In this document: positions 29,998 through 38,670 of the stretch, in pieces
How the letters are laid out: every line of letters starts with the position of its first letter
Numbering within the stretch: the first letter of the stretch is position 1
Assembly: GCA_900545545.1 (NCBI GenBank)
Contig: UQZO01000004.1
Span: forward strand, 1 to 64,000
Direction: 5' to 3'
Length of the DNA stretch: 64,000 nucleotides
From: an uncultured Subdoligranulum sp.
GTDB lineage: Bacteria; Bacillota; Clostridia; Oscillospirales; Ruminococcaceae
Notes under the pieces: model-generated
Told to the model about the DNA's origin: nothing
Database searches by the model: none
Seen by the model: the letters and a program-made list of their open reading frames with translations, nothing else
Position numbers and translations under genes: made by a program

Positions 29998-31688
29998 AAA
30001 AAATCCGCCTACAACTGAGCCCCCGCGCCTTCTGGCTGTGCGTTGCACTGCTGGTTTGTTTGCGCTGCGCGCTCACCGGCTTTCAACAGGCATATATTTG
30101 GGTAGGCGGTGCGCCGCTGGACGATGAACTCATGTTCCGCGCCGCCAACTGCATTTCGGCAGGGGAGTGGCTGGGCGCCTACGACTACCTGACCCTCTCC
30201 AAGGCGATGTTCTTCCCGGTGTGGCTGGCGCTGATCCATGCGCTGCACCTGCCCTATCTGGTGGCGGGGGCCGGGCTGTGGTGCGCCGCGTCGCTGCTGG
30301 CTGCCTTTGCGGTTTCGCCGCTGTGGCGTAAAAAAGAGGCGGGCTGTGCCCGTGTGATTACCCTGGCTCTCTTTGCCTTGCTGGCGTTTTTGCCCTCCAG
30401 CTGGGCGGCCTACACGCTGCGTGTCTACCGGGACAACATTTTCCCGGCCCTCTGCCTGATCTTCTTTGCCGGTATGGCGGGGGCGGCGCTGCGGTCGGTA
30501 CTGTACCCGGCCGGGGAAAAGCGCCTCTGGCCCTGGCTGCTGGCAGCCGGTGTGGGCCTGGGCTGCGGCTACCTGGACCGGGAGGACGCCGGGCTGTTCC
30601 TGCTGCCCTTTGCGGTGGTGGCTACCGTCGTCATGCTGGTGGTGCTGGTGCGTGCCCGCCGCTGGCGCAGCTGTGCGGTCCAGGCCGTGCCCTACGCGCT
30701 GCTGGCTGCCGCGGTGCTGAGCTTCTGCGGCCTCAACTACAGCCACTACGGCGTATTTGCGCTGTCGGATTTTTCCGAAGGCTCTTTCGCTGCCGCTATG
30801 GGCGCCATGATGCGGGTGGATACCGCCAGCGAGGAACCGTTGCTCTCGGTGCCCACCGATGCCCGGGAGAAACTCTACGAGGCCGTTCCCGAGCTGGAAC
30901 CCCTGGCCTACTGGCTGGAGGAGGATGAACAGCTCCAGAATGATTTCCGTGACCCCCAACTGGATGATTACCGCGCGGGCAGCTTCTATTGGGCCATCCG
31001 CCGCGCCGCCCAGTTCGAGGGCATCTACGATACCCCCCAGAAGGCGGACGCCTACTGGCAGAGCGTGGCCGATGCCATCAACGCCGCCTGTGATGCGAGC
31101 ACACTGCCCAGCCGCACAGGGGAGCGTGCCGCCACCAGCCAGCCCATCAAGGCATCCTATGTGGCGCCCACCCTGGCCGAAACACTGCGTGGCATCGTCC
31201 ATGTGGTGACTTTTGCCGACTGCGCCCCCTATGAAGCGCTGCGCTCCATCGGCACCGAGGAAGATGTGGCCCAGTGGTCCGGCTACCTGCACTGCGGCTT
31301 CAACAATGCCGCCGAGGCTGGTAAGGATACGCCCTACTACAGTCCCTACCAGAAACTGGTGTTCGGCATCATGGAAGCCATCGCCTGGGTCTACCGTGCA
31401 TTGCTGTGGCTGGGTCTGCTGGCAGGGCTGGTCTTCCATTTCGGGGCGCTGCCCCGGGTGCTGCGCCGCCGTACCGCGGATACCGTGGTGCCCTGGCTGC
31501 TGCTGTTCGGAATTCTCGGCATTGCGTTGCTGCGCTGTGCCATGATCGCCTTTGTGGAGGTGTCCAGCTTCGGCATCGGCACCAGCACCATGTACCTGGC
31601 TACGGTGCATCCGTTGTTTATGCTCTATGCGTTTGTGTCGGTCGCGGCGTTCGGCGGACCGTTTCATCGAAAGGAGAACGCTGCATGA
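29994..31688 (+). CDS. Polytopic membrane protein, GT-C glycosyltransferase-like
   Basis: 564 residues with about eleven hydrophobic segments and a long soluble loop (about 250-455). The first extracytoplasmic loop has GGAPLDDELMFRAAN, with the acidic pair expected for a GT-C enzyme using a lipid-phosphate sugar donor. There is no precise family signature. ATG overlaps the GtrB-like stop, and the next gene overlaps its own end, so it is part of the coupled operon. It probably places the lipid-linked sugar onto the glycan outside the cell. Confidence in the enzymatic role is modest. Confidence 0.7.
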   Translation: MKKIRLQLSPRAFWLCVALLVCLRCALTGFQQAYIWVGGAPLDDELMFRAANCISAGEWLGAYDYLTLSKAMFFPVWLALIHALHLPYLVAGAGLWCAASLLAAFAVSPLWRKKEAGCARVITLALFALLAFLPSSWAAYTLRVYRDNIFPALCLIFFAGMAGAALRSVLYPAGEKRLWPWLLAAGVGLGCGYLDREDAGLFLLPFAVVATVVMLVVLVRARRWRSCAVQAVPYALLAAAVLSFCGLNYSHYGVFALSDFSEGSFAAAMGAMMRVDTASEEPLLSVPTDAREKLYEAVPELEPLAYWLEEDEQLQNDFRDPQLDDYRAGSFYWAIRRAAQFEGIYDTPQKADAYWQSVADAINAACDASTLPSRTGERAATSQPIKASYVAPTLAETLRGIVHVVTFADCAPYEALRSIGTEEDVAQWSGYLHCGFNNAAEAGKDTPYYSPYQKLVFGIMEAIAWVYRALLWLGLLAGLVFHFGALPRVLRRRTADTVVPWLLLFGILGIALLRCAMIAFVEVSSFGIGTSTMYLATVHPLFMLYAFVSVAAFGGPFHRKENAA

Positions 31689-32917
31689 CCGATTTACTGA
31701 TTCTCGGCGGCGGTGCCGCGGGGCTGATGGCGGCAGGTGCTGCCTGCGCCCGGGGCCTGCGGGTCACCGTGCTGGAACACAACCCCAAAGGCCCCGGCCA
31801 GAAGCTGCTCATCACCGGCAAGGGCCGCTGCAACGTTACCAGCGACAGCGACGTGCGGGAGTTTTTGCCCTATGTGCGCCATAACGGGCGGTTTCTCTAT
31901 TCCAGCCTGTACGCTTTCCCGCCGTCGGCGGCCATGGAACTGTTTGAATCCCTGGGCGTGCCCCTTAAAACCGAGCGGGGACGCCGGGTTTTCCCGCAGA
32001 GCGACCGGGCGGCCGATGTGCTGGCAGCCCTGCGCGCCTATGCACAGGATGCGGAATTTATGCGGGGCAGCGCCAAAAAACTGCTGATCGAGGACGGCGT
32101 CTGTCGGGGCGCTGTCACCGACCGCGGCCAGACGCTGCGCGCCAGAGCCACCCTGGTGGCCACCGGCGGCATCAGCTACCCGGCTACCGGCAGCGATGGC
32201 AGCGGCTATCGCCTGGCGGAACAGGCCGGGCACACCATTGTACCGCCCCAGCCCAGCCTGTGCAGTCTGGTCAGCCCCGACCCGGCCTGCCGTAAAATGA
32301 TGGGCCTGTCGCTGCGCAATGTGAAGCTGACGCTGCTCTGCGACAGCAAGCCCCTCTTCTCGGAGCAGGGCGAAGCGCTGTTTACCCACTTCGGCCTTTC
32401 GGGGCCGCTGGTGCTGTCGGCCAGCACCTACATCGAGGACCTGGCCCATCACAAGTATATCTGCGAGTTCGATCTGAAACCCGCCCTGGACGAAAAGACC
32501 CTCTATGACCGGCTGACCCGCGACTTTGCGGCGCTGGGCGGTCACAGCGCCCAGGGCGCGCTGGAAAAGCTGCTGCCCCATTCCATGCGCCCGGTGGCCG
32601 TGGAAAAGTGGGGCGTGGACCCCGCCACCCGTGCGGCCCAGATCACCCGGGAGCAGAAGCAGGCGCTGGTACAGCTGTGCAAGCACTGGCAGGTGCCGGT
32701 AACGGCTCTGGGCGACAGGGAACACGCAGTGGTTACGGCAGGCGGTGTGGATGTGCGGGAAGTGGACCCCAGGACCATGGCCAGCAAACGCTGCGAGGGA
32801 CTGTATTTCGCCGGCGAAGTGCTGGATGTGGATGCCCGCACCGGCGGCTACAACCTGCAGATCGCCTGGTCCACCGCCCAGGCAGCGGTCCGGGCCATTG
32901 CCGAAGAAAACGCATAA
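31685..32917 (+). CDS. NAD(P)/FAD-dependent oxidoreductase, YhiN/HI0933 family
   Basis: 410 residues. LLILGGGAAGLMAAGAACARG is the N-terminal dinucleotide motif; GPGQKLLITGKGRCNVT is the family hallmark, and LYFAGEVLDVDARTGGYNLQ the C-terminal FAD block. These flavoproteins are widespread but their substrate is not established. ATG 31685 overlaps the previous stop, so it is transcribed with the glycan operon, although the same gene commonly sits beside cmk and plsC in clostridia, as here. A small hairpin (CGGGC-ATAAA-GCCCG) lies after the stop without a T run. Confidence 0.9.
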   Translation: MTDLLILGGGAAGLMAAGAACARGLRVTVLEHNPKGPGQKLLITGKGRCNVTSDSDVREFLPYVRHNGRFLYSSLYAFPPSAAMELFESLGVPLKTERGRRVFPQSDRAADVLAALRAYAQDAEFMRGSAKKLLIEDGVCRGAVTDRGQTLRARATLVATGGISYPATGSDGSGYRLAEQAGHTIVPPQPSLCSLVSPDPACRKMMGLSLRNVKLTLLCDSKPLFSEQGEALFTHFGLSGPLVLSASTYIEDLAHHKYICEFDLKPALDEKTLYDRLTRDFAALGGHSAQGALEKLLPHSMRPVAVEKWGVDPATRAAQITREQKQALVQLCKHWQVPVTALGDREHAVVTAGGVDVREVDPRTMASKRCEGLYFAGEVLDVDARTGGYNLQIAWSTAQAAVRAIAEENA

Positions 32918-32963
32918 TATCGGGCATAAAGCCCGTCAACAATAGGATTATGAGGTGTTTTGC

Positions 32964-33626
32964 ATGATTTCAGTTGCCATCGACGGCCCTTCCGGGGCCG
33001 GTAAGTCCAGCCTGGCCAAGCGCCTGGCGGCGGACCTGGGGTATGTCTATGTGGATACCGGTGCCATGTACCGCACCATCGGCCTGTACGCCGTGCGGCA
33101 GGGGGCCGATCTCCACGATGCCGCAGCCGTGGCGGCACTTTTGCCGCAGATCCGGCTGGATATCCGTCTGGTGGATGGTAGCCAGCATGTCTACCTCAAC
33201 GGCGAGGATGTGAGCGAAGCTATCCGTGCCGAGGAGATCGGCATGGCGGCGTCGGCAGTGTCGGCCCATCCGCCGGTGCGGGCTTTCCTGCTGGAAACCC
33301 AGCGCGGCCTGGCCGCCAACCAGAACGTCCTGATGGACGGCCGGGATATCGGCACGGTGGTGCTGCCCAACGCCACGGTGAAGATTTTCCTCACCGCCAG
33401 CCCCGAGGCCCGCGCTCAGCGCCGCTGCAAGGAATTGCAGGAGAAGGGCCAGGCTGCCGAATATGAGACCGTGCTGGCGGACATCCGCCAGCGGGATGAC
33501 CAGGATACCCACCGCGCGGTGGCGCCGCTGAAACAGGCCGAGGATGCCATCCTGGTGGATACCAGTGACATCGACTTTGACCAGAGTTTCGCCGTGCTGA
33601 AACGCACGATTCTTGAACATATCTGA
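32964..33626 (+). CDS. cmk: Cytidylate kinase
   Basis: 220 residues; phosphorylates CMP and dCMP with ATP. IDGPSGAGKSSLAKRLA is the P-loop, YVYVDTGAMYRTIGLYA the substrate-binding block, and MDGRDIGTVVLPNA the conserved core segment; the LID region carries RQRDDQDTHRAVAPL. ATG 32964 follows GAGGTG. The order cmk-plsC-ispH-rpsA is a conserved clostridial arrangement, which supports the assignment. Confidence 0.96.
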   Translation: MISVAIDGPSGAGKSSLAKRLAADLGYVYVDTGAMYRTIGLYAVRQGADLHDAAAVAALLPQIRLDIRLVDGSQHVYLNGEDVSEAIRAEEIGMAASAVSAHPPVRAFLLETQRGLAANQNVLMDGRDIGTVVLPNATVKIFLTASPEARAQRRCKELQEKGQAAEYETVLADIRQRDDQDTHRAVAPLKQAEDAILVDTSDIDFDQSFAVLKRTILEHI

Positions 33627-33640
33627 TTGGGAGGCCGCAC

Positions 33641-34345
33641 ATGCTGCTGTATTGGATTATTCTGCCCATTGTCTGGGTACTGGCACGGCTGGTCTGGCGC
33701 ATCGAGGTCATTGGCCTGGAAAACTACAAGGCTGTGCGTGACGGCCGCGCCTATGTGATCGCGTCCAACCATATCGCCAACCTCGACCCCGTTTTTATTG
33801 CTATTGCCGTCATGGATTGGCGCCGTATGTGTGTGCTGGCCAAGGAAGAACTGTTTAAAAATCCTTTTATCGGTTGGTTTCTGCGCTGCATGGGTGCGGT
33901 GTCCATTGAGCGTGGCAAGGGCGATACCGCCACCATCGACAAGGTGACCACCGCCTGCCGCAAGGGCATCGGCGTGCTGATCTTCCCCGAGGGGACCCGC
34001 ACCAAAAACGGCAAGCTGGGTATCCTCAAAAGCGGTGCCTTTGTCATTGCAGCCTCTGCCAATGCCGATATGCTGCCCTGCCGCATCATCTACAACACCA
34101 AGGACGGCAAGCTGCATCTGTTCTGCCGCATCCGCGTGGTGTTTGGCCCGGCCATCCCGGCCGAGGAGCTGCAGATCACCGATGCCTCCCACCGTGTCAC
34201 GGCGCTGCGCCACATGAAGAACCGCCTGAAAGGGGCGCTGGAAACCCTGCTGGAGGAAAATGCCTTCCCGGGGCAGCCCGCTCTTGAGGAAAGCGCCGTC
34301 GCCCAGCCGCCGGTTTCGGAGGCCAAGGGCCAGCCGGACCTGTAA
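33641..34345 (+). CDS. plsC: 1-acyl-sn-glycerol-3-phosphate acyltransferase
   Basis: 234 residues. Residues 1-20 form a membrane anchor. NHIANLD (His44, Asp49) is the HX4D catalytic motif and LIFPEGTRTKNG the glycerol-phosphate-binding motif. It should add the second acyl chain to make phosphatidic acid at the membrane. ATG 33641 follows GGGAGG, 14 bp after cmk. The last 25 residues are a low-complexity Pro/Ala/Glu tail. Confidence 0.93.
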   Translation: MLLYWIILPIVWVLARLVWRIEVIGLENYKAVRDGRAYVIASNHIANLDPVFIAIAVMDWRRMCVLAKEELFKNPFIGWFLRCMGAVSIERGKGDTATIDKVTTACRKGIGVLIFPEGTRTKNGKLGILKSGAFVIAASANADMLPCRIIYNTKDGKLHLFCRIRVVFGPAIPAEELQITDASHRVTALRHMKNRLKGALETLLEENAFPGQPALEESAVAQPPVSEAKGQPDL

Positions 34346-34367
34346 ACCGCAACCAAGGAGCAAACCT

Positions 34368-36287
34368 ATGAAAGTCATTCGAGCCAAAACCGCCGGCTTC
34401 TGCTTCGGCGTGGACCGTGCCGTCAAGCTGACCTATGATCTGCTGGGGGAAGGGCGCCAGGTGGCGACCCTGGGGCCGCTGATCCACAACCCACAGGTGG
34501 TGGAGGACCTGGAAGCCAAGGGCGCCCTGACCTGCGCCGATGTGGACGCTGTACCCGACGGGTATGAGGTGATCATCCGCAGCCACGGCGTGCCGCGGGA
34601 TGTGTACGAAAAAATAAACACACGCGGCCTGGCGTATCACGATGCTACCTGCCCGTTTGTTGCAAAAATCCATAAATTGGCCGCTGAAGCGGGCAAAAAA
34701 GGTGCGATTTTGCTGGTGGCGGGGGATGCAAACCACCCCGAGGTGCAGGGAATTGTGGGCCATGCAACAGGCCCCGTACGTGTTTTCGCCAATTTGGAAG
34801 AGCTGCAAAATTTGCTGCCGGAATTGATGCAACAAGAATCCATCCATGTGGTTGCACAGACTACTTTTCGGGTAGAAAGTTGGGAAAGCTGCAAAGCTTT
34901 TTTAAAAAAAGAGTGTACAAAAGCCGAAATTTTTGATACAATATGTAACGCAACGTGGGCGAGGCAACAGGAAGCGGAAGACCTCAGCCAAAAATGCGAT
35001 CGCATGGTCGTCATTGGTGGTCATCATTCTTCCAATACCCAAAAGCTGTTACAGGTCGCTGCCCGGCACACCAAAGCCATCAACGTCGAGACTGCTGATG
35101 AACTCGACCCTGCATGGCTGGCTGGTGCCGAAACGGTGGGTGTGACAGCCGGGGCTTCAACGCCTTCGTCTATAATTGAGGAGGTACTTAACAGTATGAG
35201 TGAAGAGATCCGTGACGACATGAGTTTTGCCGAGATGCTGGAAGCGTCCGAAGCAAAGCCCCTGTATGCAGGCAAGATCGTAAAAGCCAAGGTCATCAGC
35301 GTTTCCCCGACGGAATGTGTCGTCGGCATCGATGGCTCCAAGCACACCGGCGTTGTTACGCTGCGTGAGATGAGCCATGACCCCAACGCCAAGATGGAAG
35401 ACCTTGTTAAGGTAGATGACGAGCTGGATCTGGTTGTTGTCAAGACCAACGACCAGGAAGGCGTGGATACCCTTTCCCGTGTCCGTTTCGAGGCCCAGAA
35501 GGGCATGAAGGACGTTGCCGAGGCTGCCGAGAACGGCACCGTGATGGAAGGCGACGTTATGGAAGCCAACAAGGGCGGCGTGGTCGTCAATGTCAAGGGC
35601 GTGCGCGTTTTCGTGCCCCGTTCTCAGGCCACCATGCGCCGTGATGAGGACTACACCAAGCTCGTCGGCCAGCATGTCCAGCTGGTCATCACCGAGTGCG
35701 CCGGCCGCAAGATCGTGGGCAGCATCAACAAGGTGACCGCCGAGGCCAACAAGGCCAAGCGCGAAGAGTTCTGGGCCAATGTCGAGGTCGGCAAGAAGTA
35801 CCAGGGCGTTGTCAAGAGCCTGACTTCCTACGGTGCTTTCGTGGACATCGGTGGTGTCGATGGCCTGTGCCACATCAGCGAGCTGAGCTGGTCCAACATC
35901 AAGCATCCCTCTGAGGTTGTCAATGTTGGCGACGAGATCGAAGTCTACGTCAAGAGCTACGATCCCGAGAACCAGAAGGTTTCTCTCGGCTACAAGAAGG
36001 AAGAGGACAACCCCTGGGTCAAGCTGGAGAACGAAGTGCCCGTTGGCACCGAGTTCACCGCTCCCGTTGTCTCCATCACCAAGTTTGGCGCCTTTGTCCG
36101 CATTATGCCGGGCATCGATGGTCTCGTGCACATCAGCGAGATCAGCAACGAGCGCGTCAACAAGGTTTCCGACGTGCTGAAGGTTGGCGACGAGGTTCGC
36201 GTCAAGCTGACCAACGTCGACTTCGACCGCAAGCGCATCAGCCTGTCCATGAAGGCTTGCCTGAACGAGGACGAGAGCGCCGAATAA
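34368..36287 (+). CDS. ispH: IspH (HMB-PP reductase) fused to ribosomal protein S1
   Basis: 639 residues. The first ~280 are IspH: Cys12 (AGFCFGVD), the Cys in HDATCPFV and the Cys in TICNATWARQ ligate the [4Fe-4S] cluster that reduces HMB-PP to IPP and DMAPP. From about residue 300 four S1 RNA-binding domains follow (starting at YAGKIVKAKV, VMEGDVMEAN, YQGVVKSLTS, FTAPVVSITK). Such fusions are known in clostridia. An internal ATG at 35196 after GAGGAGG (35178-35184) could produce S1 alone. The S1 half has highly biased, GC-rich codons, while parts of the IspH half (34600-35000) are AT-richer. ATG 34368 follows AAGGAG. Confidence 0.95.
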   Translation: MKVIRAKTAGFCFGVDRAVKLTYDLLGEGRQVATLGPLIHNPQVVEDLEAKGALTCADVDAVPDGYEVIIRSHGVPRDVYEKINTRGLAYHDATCPFVAKIHKLAAEAGKKGAILLVAGDANHPEVQGIVGHATGPVRVFANLEELQNLLPELMQQESIHVVAQTTFRVESWESCKAFLKKECTKAEIFDTICNATWARQQEAEDLSQKCDRMVVIGGHHSSNTQKLLQVAARHTKAINVETADELDPAWLAGAETVGVTAGASTPSSIIEEVLNSMSEEIRDDMSFAEMLEASEAKPLYAGKIVKAKVISVSPTECVVGIDGSKHTGVVTLREMSHDPNAKMEDLVKVDDELDLVVVKTNDQEGVDTLSRVRFEAQKGMKDVAEAAENGTVMEGDVMEANKGGVVVNVKGVRVFVPRSQATMRRDEDYTKLVGQHVQLVITECAGRKIVGSINKVTAEANKAKREEFWANVEVGKKYQGVVKSLTSYGAFVDIGGVDGLCHISELSWSNIKHPSEVVNVGDEIEVYVKSYDPENQKVSLGYKKEEDNPWVKLENEVPVGTEFTAPVVSITKFGAFVRIMPGIDGLVHISEISNERVNKVSDVLKVGDEVRVKLTNVDFDRKRISLSMKACLNEDESAE

Positions 36288-36308
36288 TTTTCTTCCGCAA
36301 CCGTAAGG

Positions 36309-36341
36309 GGGCCTGCCTGTCAGCACAGGCAGGCCCTTTTT
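36309..36341 (+). terminator. Terminator after ispH-rpsA
   Basis: GGGCCTGCCTGT (36309-36320) pairs perfectly with ACAGGCAGGCCC (36325-36336) around CAGC, followed by five T. Confidence 0.93.
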
Positions 36342-36361
36342 GTTGAAAAATTACTGGTACC

Positions 36362-36811
36362 ATGCAGAAAATCAAAGACTTTATCACAAAATACTACGAG
36401 GGGCTGGCTTACCTGTTCTTTGGCGGGGTGGCCACGCTGCTCAATCTGGTGCTGTTCGCGGCCTTTCAGGCGGCATTTGGCACGGCCTTTGCCGCCGGCA
36501 TCGGCAACATCATCGATAACATCATCTGCATCCTGTTTGCCTATTGGACCAACCACACCTTTGTTTTCCGCAGTGAAAACAAGGGCAAGGCGGCCCTGGC
36601 GGAGTTCGGGCAGTTTGTTTCCTGCCGGATCGCCACCATGGTCCTGGACCAGGCCATCATCTGGCTGGGCGTCTCGCTGATCGGTCCCCATGTGGCATTT
36701 GCCGTGGCCAACGGCGAACTCTGGGCGATGGGCGTCAAGCTGTTCAGCCAGGTGATCGTCATTCTGTCCAACTACGTGTTCAGCAAATTGCTCATTTTCA
36801 AAAAGAAGTGA
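36362..36811 (+). CDS. GtrA-family membrane protein
   Basis: 149 residues with four membrane helices. YLFFGGVATLLNLVLF and FAYWTNHTFVF are the typical GtrA blocks; it ends in a basic tail. GtrA proteins are thought to flip undecaprenyl-phosphate sugars across the membrane for glycosylation of surface polymers. It lies 5-7 kb from the GtrB-like and GT-C-like genes. The RBS is weak. A hairpin (AGCCGCT-GCCCA-AGCGGCT) directly follows the stop but has no T run. Confidence 0.85.
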   Translation: MQKIKDFITKYYEGLAYLFFGGVATLLNLVLFAAFQAAFGTAFAAGIGNIIDNIICILFAYWTNHTFVFRSENKGKAALAEFGQFVSCRIATMVLDQAIIWLGVSLIGPHVAFAVANGELWAMGVKLFSQVIVILSNYVFSKLLIFKKK

Positions 36812-36912
36812 GAGCCGCTGCCCAAGCGGCTGCATTGTATGGCGCGATCCGCCGCTCTTTCCGGGGCGGCCGGTTTGTATGATTTACTGATCCCCAAAAG
36901 GAGGCACCCTCT

Positions 36913-37071
36913 ATGAAAAAGAAAATCCGCGGTCATGGGTTTCGTCTGGTCGGGCTGATCCTGGGCATTGTTGGTGCCACGGTCAGCATCACCGCCATCG
37001 TCTTTTCGGCGCTGGGCCTGCATCAGGCACGCCTGTGCAAACACTGTTCGAAAGGAGATAACTTCCGTTGA
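36913..37071 (+). CDS. Small single-helix membrane protein upstream of deoC
   Basis: 52 residues: basic MKKKIRGHGFR, one hydrophobic helix (about 12-36), and a polar tail with HQARLCKHCSKG. ATG 36913 is preceded by AAAAGGAGG. Its stop overlaps the TTG start of deoC, so it may couple deoC translation. No family is recognised. The strong RBS and exact overlap argue that it is real. Confidence 0.65.
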   Translation: MKKKIRGHGFRLVGLILGIVGATVSITAIVFSALGLHQARLCKHCSKGDNFR

Positions 37072-37742
37072 AGTACACCAAAGAATATATGCTGAGCAAA
37101 GTGGACCACACCCTGCTCAAGCCGGAGGCCACCTGGCCGCAGATCCAGACCCTGTGCGATGAGGCCATCGCCAACCACTGTGCGTCGGTCTGCATCAACA
37201 CCTGCTATGTCAAACAGGCGGTGGAATATATGGCCGGCCGTGTGCCCGTGTGCTGTGTCGTAGGTTTCCCCCTGGGCGCCATGGACACCCGCAGCAAGGC
37301 CTTTGAGGCCAAAACCGCTGTGGAAAACGGTGCTGCGGAAGTGGATATGGTCATCAACATCGGCTGGCTGAAGAACAAGCAGTACGATGATGTGCGCGCC
37401 GACATTGCCGCCGTCAAGGAGGCCGTGGGGGACAAGGTCCTCAAGGTCATCATCGAAACCTGCCTGCTGACCGACGAAGAGAAGATCAAGATGTGCGACA
37501 TCGTGCCCGAAGCCGGTGCTGATTTCATCAAGACCTCCACCGGTTTCTCCACCGGCGGTGCTACCTTCCATGACGTGGAACTCTTTGCCGAGCATGTCAA
37601 GGGCCGCTGCAAGATCAAGGCGGCCGGCGGAATCTCCACTGTGGAGGATATCGAAAAGTTCCTCGACCTCGGTGCCGATCGTCTGGGCACCTCCCGTGCC
37701 GTCAAGCTGCTGACCACCGGCGAGTCCGGCAGCGGTTACTGA
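37068..37742 (+). CDS. deoC: Deoxyribose-phosphate aldolase
   Basis: 224 residues; splits deoxyribose-5-phosphate into glyceraldehyde-3-phosphate and acetaldehyde in nucleoside catabolism. KVDHTLLKP near the N terminus, VCCVVGFPLG and DMVINIG, and FIKTSTGF with the Schiff-base Lys155 define the family; IKAAGGIST follows. The start is TTG 37068 after AAGGAG, overlapping the preceding small gene. No deoA, deoB or nucleoside transporter is adjacent. Confidence 0.95.
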   Translation: MKYTKEYMLSKVDHTLLKPEATWPQIQTLCDEAIANHCASVCINTCYVKQAVEYMAGRVPVCCVVGFPLGAMDTRSKAFEAKTAVENGAAEVDMVINIGWLKNKQYDDVRADIAAVKEAVGDKVLKVIIETCLLTDEEKIKMCDIVPEAGADFIKTSTGFSTGGATFHDVELFAEHVKGRCKIKAAGGISTVEDIEKFLDLGADRLGTSRAVKLLTTGESGSGY

Positions 37743-37753
37743 TCTCAATTTAT

Positions 37754-37781
37754 GGCGTCCGCTCTATGGCGGGCGCCTTTT
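37754..37781 (+). terminator. deoC terminator
   Basis: GGCGTCCGC (37754-37762) pairs with GCGGGCGCC (37769-37777) with one wobble, followed by TTTT. Confidence 0.75.
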
Positions 37782-37837
37782 GTATAGCACCCGGCCCTCC
37801 TTGCATACGTTTGAAAAAACGTACAAGGGGGCTTTTT

Positions 37838-38611
37838 ATGTATCTTACACCGCTGGTACTTACCACAATCGCCGGTCTTTTCACCGGGCTGGGCGGCCTG
37901 ATCGCCGTTGTCTGCAAACCCACTCAGCGACTGCTGGCAGCCAGCGCCGGTTTCGCAGGCGGCGTGATGCTGGCCGCCTCTCTCAGTGATCTGGTGCCGG
38001 GGGCGCTGCGGTTTTACAGCAGCTATCTGCCGCCGTTGGGGCGCGGGGCCGCGCTGGTTCTGCTGCTGGCAGCGGGCATGCTGCTGGCCGGTGCCCTGGG
38101 GCGCCTGCTGCCGGAGGAGGCGGATCTGGCGGACCGCATGGCCGGGGATGCCGCCCGCACAGCCGCCCTGCGCACGGCACTGGTCACCGGGGCGGCTCTG
38201 CTGCTGCACAATTTCCCGGAAGGCGTGCTGACCCTTTTTGCCGGTACCGCCGACCCGTCTCTGGGGTTTCGTACCACATTGGCCATTGCACTGCACAATA
38301 TCCCCGAGGGACTGGCGGTGGCGGTGCCCTTTGCCTTTGCGATGCACAGCCGGTGGGGCGGGGTGCTGGCGGCGCTGGTATCCGGCCTGGCCGAACCGGT
38401 GGGGGCGCTGGCGGCGCTGCTGTTCCTGCGGGGATGGTTTACACCGGGCTTTTTGAACGGCACGGTGGTGCTGGTGGCGGGGGTGATGCTGTGGGTGGCA
38501 CTGGCCCAGCTGCTGCCCGCAGCACTCGCCTATCGGCGCCGCCTTCCGGGGCTGCTGGGCATGGCGGCCGGGGTGCTGCTGATGCTGCTGGGCATTGCGG
38601 CGCTGCCGTAA
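37838..38611 (+). CDS. ZIP-family metal transporter
   Basis: 257 residues with about eight membrane helices. HNFPEGVLTLF and HNIPEGLAVAVPF in consecutive helices are the paired HNxPEG metal-binding motifs of ZIP transporters (ZupT-like), which import zinc, iron or manganese. A Glu-Pro in SGLAEPVGAL is the expected next conserved site. ATG 37838 follows AAGGGGG. A short hairpin (ACGTTT-GAAA-AAACGT, 37807-37822) lies directly before the RBS. The metal cannot be assigned. Confidence 0.93.
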   Translation: MYLTPLVLTTIAGLFTGLGGLIAVVCKPTQRLLAASAGFAGGVMLAASLSDLVPGALRFYSSYLPPLGRGAALVLLLAAGMLLAGALGRLLPEEADLADRMAGDAARTAALRTALVTGAALLLHNFPEGVLTLFAGTADPSLGFRTTLAIALHNIPEGLAVAVPFAFAMHSRWGGVLAALVSGLAEPVGALAALLFLRGWFTPGFLNGTVVLVAGVMLWVALAQLLPAALAYRRRLPGLLGMAAGVLLMLLGIAALP

Positions 38612-38623
38612 ATGTGTTATACT
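38595..38623 (+). promoter_or_regulatory. Promoter of the lipoprotein/two-component operon
   Basis: TTGCGG (38595-38600), a 17-bp spacer and TATACT (38618-38623); it overlaps the end of the ZIP gene. Confidence 0.72.
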
Positions 38624-38670
38624 ATACCCCGTATCAATGTTGAAAAAATTGCCGGGAAAGGGGGTGCCCC

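Noticed and set aside
35171..35176. TATAAT inside ispH-rpsA as an internal promoter
   Set aside because: No -35 at a suitable distance; only the Shine-Dalgarno downstream looks meaningful.
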